Below are positions 32,635 to 41,757 of a stretch of DNA of 64,000 nt, piece after piece. Source of the DNA: Hydractinia symbiolongicarpus (Eukaryota; Cnidaria; Hydrozoa; Anthoathecata; Hydractiniidae); contig NC_079888.1 of assembly GCF_029227915.1 (NCBI RefSeq), positions 3,113,001-3,177,000 on the forward strand, read 5' to 3'. Each line of letters starts with the position of its first letter. Position 1 is the first letter of the stretch. The position numbers were made by a program, and so were the translations under genes. The notes beneath the pieces are model-generated. The model was not told the origin of the DNA. It ran no database searches and was given only the letters and a program-made list of their open reading frames with translations.

Positions 32635-33939
32635 ATGATCAGAGATTACAGTAAAACATGGGAGAAAAAGAGAAAATATACATTCATTGCTTATACGCTT
32701 CACCTTTTTGCGGTGGGCATAGACCAATCTGCTGTAATTGTGACATTATGGGCTTATTTAACGACTTGGAATGGCCTCGAAAATCTCGAATTGTTTTATG
32801 GAATAATCGGCGCCTCATATTATTTTCCCACAGTTTTATTTTCCACCTTTATCGCAAGGTTTGCGGACAGAACAAGACGTACAACATTAATTATATTAAT
32901 GTGCAATTTTCTTGGCATATTTGGATGTTTTTTGTACATGATCCCCACATCTCCTATCTTTGCCGCAGTGGGACGATTCTTTGTTGGATTTACTACAGTT
33001 ATGAGAATAGTAATCCGTGCAGAAGTAGCTAGGTCGTATCCGCCCGATGAAATGAAGAGAAAAATGCCAGTTTTAATGGCGTCATTTTTTCTAGGAATCG
33101 GACTTGGTCCGATCATTGTTAGTTTTTTTCAAAATATTGATGTTGTCGTTTTTAGTCTGCATATAACTATACATAATGTTTGTGGTATCATCTCCCTATT
33201 TCTAATTATTGTGTCACAAACAGGTATTCTCTTACTAGCGAGCGACCTATCCAAAGAATATGACTTAAAAGAAGAGACTGGGGAGGAAGATATTAGAAAT
33301 CGAAGTTACAAAAAAGAATCGTTCTCATTTGTAATCAGAAAAATTGTTGAAAGTTTTGACTTTATGTTTATAATGTTTTTCACGTTTGTGTCTGCGTTTT
33401 GTCAAGAGATCTTCACGCGAAGTTTTCCAGTAATTATCACGGTGTTATCGTTACCTTATTATGTAAATACAATTTTTTACTTCTTCTACAGCCTCGTGAT
33501 GTTCGGAATTATTGTAGCACTCACATTGACGAAGCTAACTTACAAAACGGTTTATATTTGTGGAATAGCTAGCGTTGTATTTGGTTTTCTGGCAGGATGT
33601 TTCCAGACTATATTAATAAAAGGACACCATATACACATTCCTATCATAATAATGCTGACAATAATTCTGGCTGTATGCATTACTATAGGAGAGATAGGAG
33701 AACAAATTTTTTTAGTTATTGTTGCATCATCAATGGTAGCTTCGAAACATCAAGCTTACGTTGAAAGTTTGAGATTTAATATATTAAATTTTTGCTTTGT
33801 AGTTGGAAGTTTAGCATCTGCTTATCTGGTCCAACATTGCTATACATTCATAGTTGGTTTGACATTGTTGTCTCCGGTCGTTTTATTTATTTTGATTGCA
33901 AGAAGAAAATCGTTTATAAACCCCAAAATCTTGATATAA
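32635..33939 (+). CDS. Major facilitator superfamily transporter, MFSD8/CLN7-like
   Basis: This 434-residue single-exon frame has roughly ten to twelve hydrophobic segments. Between the second and third lies ARFADRTRRTTLI, the MFS motif A (Gly..Asp-Arg..Gly-Arg-Arg type) with the Asp and Arg residues kept. A charged central loop (about residues 200-225, DLSKEYDLKEETGEEDIRNRS) separates the two six-helix halves. The N-terminus is short and lacks a cleavable signal. Overall order, and the GRFFVGFTTVMRIVIRAEVARSYPPDEMKRKM stretch, recall the MFSD8-like group of lysosomal/vesicular transporters, where a similar segment follows helix 4. The C-terminus is shorter than typical MFSD8 (about 500 residues), and no introns are needed. 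Possibilities are an intronless duplicate (retrocopy) still open throughout, or a genuine intronless gene. Substrate unknown. No poly-A tract was seen downstream. Confidence 0.75.
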   Translation: MIRDYSKTWEKKRKYTFIAYTLHLFAVGIDQSAVIVTLWAYLTTWNGLENLELFYGIIGASYYFPTVLFSTFIARFADRTRRTTLIILMCNFLGIFGCFLYMIPTSPIFAAVGRFFVGFTTVMRIVIRAEVARSYPPDEMKRKMPVLMASFFLGIGLGPIIVSFFQNIDVVVFSLHITIHNVCGIISLFLIIVSQTGILLLASDLSKEYDLKEETGEEDIRNRSYKKESFSFVIRKIVESFDFMFIMFFTFVSAFCQEIFTRSFPVIITVLSLPYYVNTIFYFFYSLVMFGIIVALTLTKLTYKTVYICGIASVVFGFLAGCFQTILIKGHHIHIPIIIMLTIILAVCITIGEIGEQIFLVIVASSMVASKHQAYVESLRFNILNFCFVVGSLASAYLVQHCYTFIVGLTLLSPVVLFILIARRKSFINPKILI

Positions 33940-35160
33940 ACCACATACATTAGGTTTAAAAATATCGGTGGAAAAGGATATCTACATTTAATATCAGCTT
34001 TATTATTTTGTCATGTCTATACTGTTGACCTTTTAAACCTTTATAATTTGATGTATAATTATTTAATTACGATCTCTTTTGTAACGGCAACATAGTTGTG
34101 GTACGATACCATTGCTAACTTAAATTCGTAACAACGTGAATAAATTTCATTTAATATTATAAATACCTATGCTACTTTTAATAATGTCCGTTTTAAAACT
34201 GACAGGACTTAATCTAGTTGTCTGATGAAGAAATCTTTCTTTCATGGCTGAAATTGACAAAGAGCAAAAAATTTAATTTTTTGTTGATTTTTTTTCACAT
34301 CCATTGAACTTTCTTTCTAAAATAATTCTTACTGTTCTAACCTAGCACATGCCAAATTTCATAAAAGGCTGACCATTGTAGCACACACAAACACCTTGTG
34401 GGTGCCACAATCTTTCTTCAAAACCTGCATACACAGCATGTTTCCGGTTAATTAAACACGTTATTCTTATAATCTGTATAGTTATATCAGCGCCTAAAGT
34501 AATTATAGGAAGCTGTCATAAATAATAATTATATAGCCAGAATTAGTTACTTGATCTCCTGAATCTTTTAACACAAAGACTAGCCTTGCCTTTTTAAAAG
34601 TTTACTATCATAGTTTAGCAAATTTAGTAGAGTTCTAAAAATTAAAAATATAAACTTCAAAATTAATATCTGCTTTGATTTTATGGAAAGGTTTCTTTGT
34701 TAAGCTAGTATCGAAAATCTGAAACATTTGTGTGGCAGGCAAAATAATGCCATTAAAGTAAAGATCCAACAAAGAAGAAGGTGTCTTTATCCCAAAAACA
34801 AAAAGCAACTTCTACATCTAAAAAGGTTTAAGTATCGTAAAAGCTTAAGAAAAGTTTATTACTGGCTTTCCATAGCTCAATGACCCACTGCGGCAAAAAT
34901 AGAAGATGTCGAAGTAGTGACTTGCATAAAATACTATTTTGTATATAGACATGCTTACACAATTGTACAGTTGCTAGGATTTAGTTTATCCAATCCATCC
35001 ACGGTATAATACTGTGTTAAAAAAAGTTTAAGTTTTATTAACATAATTTGATGCGATAAAAAATTTCTTTCTTATCATCTTGGATGACGTCCAAGGTGAT
35101 AAGAAAGAAAATACTAACCCACTTAAAAATAATAAGATAAAAACATTGTGGCTTCACGAT
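33940..35160. other. Intergenic stretch with hairpin, no supported gene
   Basis: No coding exon is supported. A CTGATGAAG...GGCTGAAAT segment near 34220-34253 faintly resembles the Penelope-like tail motif. A 20-bp near-perfect hairpin lies at 35064-35110. Confidence 0.4.
35064..35110. repeat. 20-bp hairpin with 7-nt loop
   Basis: Arms 35064-35083 and 35091-35110 are complementary except for one G-T pair, with the loop ATGACGT. The stem is long enough to form stable RNA but short for a typical animal microRNA precursor. Confidence 0.8.
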
Positions 35161-35218
35161 AAAATACCAATATTAGGACCAACAATGAGTATGTTTATTA
35201 TTTTTTATTGACAATATA

Positions 35219-35247
35219 TTTCGGATAAACATTATCCATCATCAGGT
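35219..35247 (-). other. Hammerhead-like core in Penelope-like tail
   Basis: On the minus strand, CTGATGA is followed by a GGATAA/TTATCC stem and GAAA, the order of a hammerhead ribozyme core. One extra T lies between CTGATGA and the stem. Penelope-like elements are known to carry hammerhead motifs. Helices I and III were not confirmed. Confidence 0.4.
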
Positions 35248-35393
35248 CTAAAAGCAAATAAATAATGTTAAAAACAAGTATAAAATTATTCAACATATCA
35301 TACATAAATTACACCTCACACTACAACAAATCAAATTTACAAGAAAATCTAAAAACAAAACGAGTTTAGAAGAGAGTAAGGTAATTAAATTTT

Positions 35394-35565
35394 TATTACC
35401 AATGCTCTGCTTCTATATTCGTCTTTTGTATTTAAAACCGGTTTGATGTAATTGATCATTAACGCCTCAAGAGTCATTAAATGATAAACGTTCCGTGTTG
35501 ATGAACATAAAATTGATACATTTTCCATTGTTAAAAGATTATTGCAATCGTCGAAATGGTTTCTG
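35394..35565 (-). pseudogene. Penelope-like endonuclease C-terminal fragment
   Basis: The minus frame from 35562 reads FDDCNNLLTMENVSILCSS..LEALMINYIKPVLNTKDEYRSRALVIKI-stop. The LEALMINYIKPxLNT block matches the conserved end of the GIY-YIG endonuclease domain of Penelope-like retroelements. RT and the catalytic GIY-YIG motif itself are absent (5' truncation). The remnant near 8.7 kb has the same C-terminus. Confidence 0.6.
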
Positions 35566-35748
35566 AATATAGAAGCAGAGCATTGGTAATAAAAATTTAA
35601 TTACCTTACTCTCTTCTAAACTCGTTTTGTTTTTAGATTTTCTTGTAAATTTGATTTGTTGTAGTGTGAGGTGTAGTTTATGTATGATATGTTGAATAAT
35701 TTTATACTTGTTTTTAACTGTTTTTAACATTATTTATTTGCTTTTAGA

Positions 35749-35777
35749 CCTGATGATGGATAATGTTTATCCGAAAT
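35749..35777 (+). other. Hammerhead-like core, inverted copy
   Basis: This is the same CTGATGA - GGATAA..TTATCC - GAAA arrangement on the plus strand within the right arm. Confidence 0.4.
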
Positions 35778-36413
35778 ATATTGTCAATAAAAAATAATAA
35801 ACATACTCATTGTTGGTCCTAATATTGGCACTTAAAAATACTTTAAATTACTGTGCTTCTTATGATGAACAGATGTTGTTGACTTTATTAAAAACGCCTA
35901 CAAATAAGACGTTTTAAACAATACAGAAAACCACAAAAACAACGTTTAATTGCCCGTAACTATAACTACAGATTCATTTATAACAAAGAAGTTCACTCCC
36001 GGTGGTTTAAAAATTCGTCACGGCAAATATGAATAAGTATACCAATGCAAAATTCCTAGCTAAGAAAATTGCTTTGTTTCATCACGATTACTTCAGCCAA
36101 GTAGATTGAGGAGCTTTTCAAACTATACATTTAGGGTTCAGGCGTAAATCCCCCGTTTCTCCCTCTCTCCCCTGGCACCCCCCCGTAAAATGCATGACTC
36201 CAAATAAATTGGGCACGAAAATATTTTTGTTGTCATAGCAACCATATGAAGTCATCAAAATCTGCTGCTGCGCATGCGCGAAAAAGGACGTCATCCGACA
36301 AACCTCTGCGCATGCGCAAAAACCTTCACCAATAAATGACAGAGTGTGACGTCATAACCTTCAACAGTAAATTAAAAAAAAATGTGTTGATAAAATATTT
36401 CTCTGTAAATAAA

Positions 36414-37182
36414 ATGACTGCTTCAGATTTATATTTCAATGTTCAAGACATATGTAACAAGGTTGTTGAGGAGTATTCCATCCTGCTCATGAATGCCCCA
36501 AGTCATTTAAAGAGCCAGGAAATGTGCAAAGAAGCAGTTGAAAAGAATCCCTATATATTCTGATATGTTCCCGACCTATTTAACGCACAGGAAATGTGCA
36601 ATAGAGCGGTTGAAGAGGAACCCATTCGGCTCGAGTACGTTCCGTATCATTTAAAAACCCAGGAAATGTGTAAAGGGGCGGGTCAGGGAAATCCAAGGAT
36701 GCTCGTATGTGTTCCAGATCAATTTAAGACCAAAACAAGAAGTGTGCAATGAGGGTGTGTGTTATAGTCTCGAGGATGTTCCGAATCCATTCAAGACCCA
36801 GGAAATGTGTATCAGGGCAGTTGAAAAAAATCCCTATATGTTCTCACATGTTCCAGATCGATTCAAGAACCAGGAAATGTTTAACACGGTAGTTGAATGG
36901 AATTTTAATCCGCTCGTGTTTGTTCCAGATTATCACAAAACGCGAGTCGTTGAATGCAATCCGTATATACTCAATCCGAAGTGGGTCCCGGATTGTTTCG
37001 TTACTCATGATTTATGTAGAAAGGTTGAATCTGTATTGCTCGATGTCTATTGGCAGCGGAAAGCGCAGAAGGTTCAAATTAAAAATGAATTGATGCCTTT
37101 AACATGGCATCAAGATCGATATTGGGATTGGTGCATGCTGGATGGTGAGAAACAATTCCAAAATTATGGGCTAAATCAATAA
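36414..37182 (+). pseudogene. DUF4116-type repeat protein (giant-virus-like), broken
   Basis: It starts at ATG 36414 (MTASDLYFNVQDICNK). Units of about 24 residues with the pattern VP..(F/L)K(T/S)QEMC..AVE.NP repeat from 36490 to 36950. A terminal segment RKAQKVQIKNELMPLTWHQD then RYWDWCMLDGEK closes the frame at 37182. This repeat plus closing WH..RYWDWC segment is a layout I associate with DUF4116-like proteins abundant in giant DNA viruses and some protists. There is an in-frame TGA at 36561 and frame changes near 36730. Function is unknown; repeats suggest protein binding. Confidence 0.6.
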
Positions 37183-37224
37183 ATTCAATAAAAATTTATT
37201 GATATAATGTTTTTGTATAAATAA

Positions 37225-37570
37225 ATGGATGCCTCAGATTTATATCTCAGTGCTCAAGACATGGGGCTCAATTCAAGACCAAGGGAATGTGTAATAAAGC
37301 ACTTGAAAAAACGCACGTATGCTTGAGTCTGTTCCATATCATCTAAAACCCCAAGAAATGTGCGTCAAAGCAGTTGATGCAGATCCCCTGGCGCTCGGGT
37401 ATGTTTCAAATTGTTTCAAAACGCAAGATATGTGTAATAAAGCAGTTGAACACGGTCCCTGTATGCTCGAGCATGTTCCAAATTGTTTCAAAACCAAAAA
37501 GATGTTTATTAAGGCCATTACATATGATCACAATATAATTCGATATACTCCAGAAGAGTTCTGTTCATGA
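37225..37570 (+). pseudogene. Second, shorter DUF4116-type repeat copy
   Basis: It begins with an ATG followed by the same ASDLYL(S/F).QDM start as the upstream gene, shifts frame near 37300, then has three clean repeat units (HLKPQEMCVKAV, CFKTQDMCNKAV, CFKTKKMFIKAI) before a stop at 37568. It lacks the closing RYWDWC segment. It is evidently a tandem paralogue of 36414-37182. Confidence 0.55.
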
Positions 37571-37797
37571 TTCTAAGGAAAACATAAAACAAAACGATAA
37601 AAGAAGAGTGCGATGATTGTGAATGTGTGCTTGATGCCCATGTAAGTGCAAATGTGGGAGAAAATTTGTGGTGCAAAGTAAAATTTTATGTTGGCGTTGT
37701 TATCAGTCATATGTACTATATAACAGTGGTTTTTGTAAATGTTCGACGAAAAAATAAAAAAATTGTATTGTAAATTTTTCTCATATAAATAAAAGAG
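37571..37797. other. Short spacer
   Basis: AT-rich spacer between the repeat gene and the next element gene, ending in AAATAAAAGAG before the ATG. No other feature seen. Confidence 0.5.
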
Positions 37798-38323
37798 ATG
37801 TTTAAATTTGGAGACCAAATGATTAAATCAAACGATTTTTATAGTAATGTGACACCCTACAATATCGAAGATGTGAACCTTGAAAACCTATTGGTGAGTG
37901 AGTCTATTCCGGCAAACAAAGGTAAAGATGAATGGTTTGTGATTGGCTATTATGATCAAGACGGCAACCTAGAAAATCTACTCCCAAGGTGTCTCTAAAT
38001 ATAGTCTGAATTCAGCGTTCACCATGTCGTTCGATCTTGTTGATTTTCCGGAATGTTTAGAAAAATATCAGGAAATCTTAAAAAAAGTGGAGTGGGAAAG
38101 CAGGGCTTGCTTCACCAACCTAGATGTGAAGAAAGATCGTTATATCAACCCCAATTTGAAAGAACTTAAAGGTAAAATTAGGTTGTGAGTGTACGGCCAT
38201 CTTAAAAATAGGAAGTATTTATAGAAAAGGGTGCAACTTTTACATCCAAACTATAGGTATAGTGCTAATTATTGGAGTGAATCTGAGCATGATGTTGAAG
38301 ACGAGAGCCTTATTGTGTTGTAA
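37798..38323 (+). pseudogene. Homologue of the 211-aa conserved element protein, broken
   Basis: The first frame (37798-37998) reaches ..VSESIPANKGKDEWFVIGYYDQD then stops. The next segment in another frame matches further on (SAFTMSFDLVDFPECLEKYQE, KKDRYINPNLKELKGKI), then a stop. The last part ends in an acidic tail (SESEHDVEDESLIVL). Colinear with 17965-18600 over most of its length, it confirms common ancestry of the two relics. At least one frameshift and two stops are present. Confidence 0.65.
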
Positions 38324-38350
38324 AGGTTTTATATAGTTGATAAGAACTAT

Positions 38351-38653
38351 ATGACTAAAATGAAAGTACTTCGAAAAGAAGCAAAAATATTGAAAATTTC
38401 TCGTTATTCTACACTGAATAAGGACGATCTTGTTGAGGCAATCCGCAAAGCTAACTACAAGGATATTTCAACACAAACAGACGGTCCTTATTGTAAACCT
38501 TGTGTTGAAATTGCATATGAAAAAAATCTTGAAAAATATTTTCAAGATTTCGCTAAAACATTGCGAACTATAGTACATGATGGGAATCTGCGGATCAATG
38601 CTGATACTGGTGATGTGATCGGTTGCGAGATCGAATATACACGCAGCATGTAG
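38351..38653 (+). CDS. SAP-like small element protein, 100 aa
   Basis: This 100-residue frame opens with a helix-turn-helix-like LRKEAKILKISRYSTLNKDDLVEAIRKA, a SAP-type motif of the kind that starts the 12726 protein of the other element. It then has two CxxC-like cysteines (YCKPCVE) and a C-terminal DGNLRINADTGDVIGCE strand pair. The frame is intact. A role in DNA binding is plausible but unproven. Confidence 0.5.
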   Translation: MTKMKVLRKEAKILKISRYSTLNKDDLVEAIRKANYKDISTQTDGPYCKPCVEIAYEKNLEKYFQDFAKTLRTIVHDGNLRINADTGDVIGCEIEYTRSM

Positions 38654-38731
38654 TTTTGTAGGAATATACTTCCTATAAAATTATACCAGACTATATCGAG
38701 GAATCTAAGTACCGCTGACATACTGTACAGA

Positions 38732-40011
38732 TTAAATTTTTTCTAAAGATTCATCCTTACCTTCCTGTCTACCTTTTGCAAGTAACTGGGCACGTTCTTG
38801 TGCATTGATATTTTTAACAATACGCTTAACCCTATTCGGTCCGGGGGACGGATTCCGCGCCCCTAACGGTTTCTTTTAATAACTCCTTATTGCTATGTTA
38901 TATGGTTATGAAACTTATTAAGTTTCAATATTTATCTATTAGACACCTGCATCCCAAATTCTTAAGTTCCATACCTTTCAGAGGCCTTGATATTGGGCAT
39001 TACTCGAAACTACCCCTAAAAATCTGTATGAAATCCTTATGATGGGGAAAATTTAATAACTCCCGTTAGGATTATCCTTAGAACTTGAAACTTACGACAC
39101 AACTTTGTTTCATTAAGAAGAATCATTTTATATAATTTGGATTATTCTGATTTCCCGACTTTGTCAGATTTTTCCCGAAAATCGGAAAAAACCGGATTTT
39201 CAGGCAATGTTTGGCAACATTTTATGCGATCCACGTAAAAACCGGAAAATGTGTTAAATAACTTTTATTTAGCGTTTAGAAACTTCAAACAGAATGCAAA
39301 AATTCGCTCTAGAACAAATGTAATTAAATTTTAAGCAGATAGTGGCATTTTTAACAAATTTTTAGCTGATGACGTCATAGAAAATGTGCTGACGCAAGCA
39401 AAAATTTATTGTTGCCATTTTGTTCCCTTTATGATGTACTATAAGTTTCAATTTGAACAACCCTATGAAAAGTTATTGAGGGGGGGGGGCGGATTCCGCC
39501 CCCGGTCATATTATGTTCGAGAAACTCCGGACCGAATAGGGTTAAGTCGTTAGGGAATTTGCTCTTTTAGCACCATATATCGCTGTTTTTCTTGCATGAT
39601 TAGACTAAACTCATAGTTACTAATAACCCCGTTTTCGATTCCTTTGATGCAAAATCAACGGCGAAATTCAATTTTGATTCGTCTAGTAATCTAATACTCT
39701 CATGTCTCTGTGATTTGACATCTAATTTTTTTGAAGCATTCCTCTGGCCAGCCTGCCCGATTCCCATAGCCAATGCGTTACCCCCCATAGCAATGCACAG
39801 GGGAGCCCCAAATCCTGCTGCTAATGGCCCAATTCTGTCGCCCGTAGTGATAACATTGACGCCTAGTAATCCATTTTTCGCGACTCCATTCCGCTCTTTG
39901 ATTTCCATTTGCAGATACTGTTCGATTTCCTCATGTTTTTAACCTATATTTTATCCTGCATAGTATCATTCTCTGGCGCGCACTTGATGGTAGGGTTGAA
40001 TATAATTTCAT
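38732..40011 (-). pseudogene. Membrane protein homologue, split by piggyBac-type MITE
   Basis: Read on the minus strand from ATG 40011: KLYSTLPSSAP start, frameshift near 39930, EIEQYLQMEIKERN helix, GLLGVNVITT..GAPLCIAMGGNALAMGIGQAG hydrophobic core, VKSQRHESIR, then IENGVISNYEFSLIMQEKQRYMVLKEQI. A TAA follows, and after the MITE at 38830-39541 the sequence continues KRIVKNINAQERAQLLAKGRQEGK to stop 38732. Each block has a counterpart in 17253-17823 in the same order. Lesions are two frame changes, one stop and the MITE. Confidence 0.65.
38830..39541. mobile_element. piggyBac-type MITE, 712 bp, TTAA target
   Basis: Ends are CCCTATTCGGTCCGG (38830) and its reverse complement (39527-39541), flanked by TTAA at 38826-38829 and 39542-39545. 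CCC..GGG termini with a TTAA duplication are the signature of piggyBac. There is no transposase; the inside is AT-rich with G/C-rich inner TIR extensions (GGATTCCGC..CCCC). It inserted into the membrane-protein gene of the relic. Confidence 0.85.
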
Positions 40012-40026
40012 AGTATCTATCTTCTT

Positions 40027-40242
40027 TTATTCCATAAGCATTTGCATCGTTAGTCCGGTAAAAGCAACATTTTTTTCAGGGTGATATTGATCGGTCAGCA
40101 GGAATTTAAATATACCTATTAGTTCTGGTATCTTGTTATTTAACTCTTCACTTGTGCCTAAAGGTAGGTAACGATTTCTTGTATTAGTTTCAGTCATAAT
40201 TTGTGAGTGTATAAGTATAATACTTCTATTTGTATTTACCAT
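40027..40242 (-). CDS. Small element-associated ORF, 71 aa
   Basis: A short minus-strand frame lies just upstream of the membrane-protein gene. It is helical (EELNNKIPELIGIFKFLLTDQYHPEKN) with no recognised domain. Position suggests it belonged to the same element. It may be a fragment. Confidence 0.3.
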   Translation of the reverse strand: MVNTNRSIILIHSQIMTETNTRNRYLPLGTSEELNNKIPELIGIFKFLLTDQYHPEKNVAFTGLTMQMLME

Positions 40243-40365
40243 TTTTATCTGCTTCGATAGGTGGAGAATTTACTTCATTACCTTAAATAAAATTAAAAAA
40301 ATTAGTTTCTATTTTTGGAGAACGTAGCAACATTCTAACAATATTTATGCATCAAGTAAGTATAA

Positions 40366-41757
40366 TCAACTTAAAATTAACTTTAACAACACAAAAAATT
40401 GCGAATACTTAGCAAATGAACTTAATGCTCTGTTTTTTATTTCTTCCCTCTTTTGATTAATGTTAATAGCAGTTACTGTTAGCCAGTCAGGATCTTCTTC
40501 GTCATCAGAAGATCCTCGGTTTAATATACCTTAAAAGGCAATAATTTGTTTTTAGGTGATGCACATAGGTGAAAACTGCTAATTCAAAAATGAAAAAGAA
40601 AAAAAGGGGAGGAAAATATTTCATACAAACTATGAAAAAACTTTACCTTTCCACTAAATATATCTTGCAGTTCTGAGCAATATACTGCTGCTTTTATATC
40701 TGCTTCTTCAATATCGATACTACCTGGAACTGAAAATGTTAAATGTTAAAGAGATATTAATTTTAGTCTCCAAAACCTCCATGAGAAAGACGAAAGACAT
40801 ACCCTTTCCAGTAGAATTTAAAGCAGGTTTCTAAGACAGAAATAAAATGAATACAGCAATAGACTGCACAGTTTACAGAATGGTAAAAATAATAAGTATA
40901 TCATAATTAAATTGCCGCTGTTATTATATAGGGCTGCTGTCAACGAAATAATCAGAGATAATAATTGTCAACAGGGAAATATATATACCTCAATTTTATT
41001 TTTGTCTTGTTGATTTTCCACAACACTAACTAATGACTCAACAAGACCAGCTTTCTGGTTATTTATTTCACCTAAATTATCACATAAATTTGTGGAATAA
41101 ATATTGAGTAAAAATATATACTGGATAAATTGAAGTTAACAAAAATTTGCACCAATTTAGTAATAATTCACCAAGCTTGTTTGCGCATACAACAGAACCA
41201 TTATATAATTACTCTTCTACACTTTTTTTAGTCAAGACAAAAATCACAAATATAATTTGCACAAAGTTAAAATATATAGATTTGATCAAAAGTTATACTT
41301 GGTCACTCCTATTTTACACTCAAAGTCATGTATATATCCAACTTGACATACTTACCTTTCTCTTGGGGAAGCTGTAATTTGCCCTTGCATTTTTTAATCT
41401 AAGATAGTGAAAACAATGCTTTAATAAAATATCACAGTACACACGTCAAGCATGATTGAATGTCTGTGTACTTATTTTATTGGTAAAAGGTCAGTTAAAA
41501 TAATGAGCAAGTAAAAGACACAAAAAAAATTTAACTCAGATAATTCTTACCATATTCCTTGTTTTTATATAACTCATTTTGAGATTTTCTAAAAAGTACA
41601 ATTCAAACAATTTTTCATCAGCAATGTGGTATAGAGAGCTACAGTTACACGCTACAAAATGCACAAAAACATAACTCATTTCAAATATTAGTTTTAAAAA
41701 AGGTATTATTAACGTTTTTCCTTGTGCCATAAAATGAGGCCTGGTAATCATTGTCAT
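40366..41757 (-). CDS. Cryptic multi-exon host gene, at least five exons
   Basis: Minus-strand exons with matching splice sites and phases are: A 41757(or about 41651)-41551 ending AATATG|GTAAGA; B 41398-41356 (43 bp, CTTAG|..AAAG|GTAAGT); C 41071-40989 (83 bp); D 40830-40803 (28 bp); E 40729-40647 (83 bp, TTTCAG|..AAG|GTAAAG). Joined, the reading frame stays open across all four junctions: ..FELYFLENLKMSYIKTRN..KCKGKLQLPQEKG..INNQKAGLVESLVSVVENQQ..ALNSTGKVPGSIDIEEADIK..YCSELQDIFSGK. A candidate last exon, 40529-40366, has an open acidic frame (LNRGSSDDEEDPDWLTV) ending in TGA, but its phase does not match exon E, so one junction or an extra exon is missing. Small exons of 28-83 bp explain why no long ORF appears. 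No domain recognised; the protein looks soluble, helical and acidic at the end. The 5' end was not found. Confidence 0.65.

Larger units (their letters stand above)
35167..35828. mobile_element. Penelope-like element remnant with inverted-repeat ends
   Basis: Arms 35167-35420 and 35564-35828 are near-identical inverted copies (~255 bp; the right arm has a ~10-bp insertion) around a 143-bp spacer. The minus-strand reading of spacer plus left arm encodes the end of a GIY-YIG-type endonuclease. The right arm repeats only the final codons and tail in opposite orientation. Inverted or partly duplicated ends are common in Penelope-like elements. Confidence 0.65.
36230..40260. mobile_element. Second Polinton-like relic (ends not defined)
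   Basis: It shares two homologous neighbouring genes with the 12.2-19.6 kb element: the VS(D/E)(P/S)IPAN protein (37798-38323 here, 17965-18600 there) and the Gly-rich membrane protein (38732-40011 here, 17253-17823 there). In both elements they converge. A SAP-like protein and a virus-type repeat protein are added. The left edge contains two CTGCGCATGCGC copies (36267 and 36307) and GACGTCAT sites, reminiscent of the other element's TIR, but no inverted partner was found on the right. Confidence 0.55.

Noticed and set aside
34220-34253. Another hammerhead-like CTGATGA..GAAA segment
   Set aside because: The stem between the two blocks does not pair convincingly and no Penelope-like coding lies upstream.
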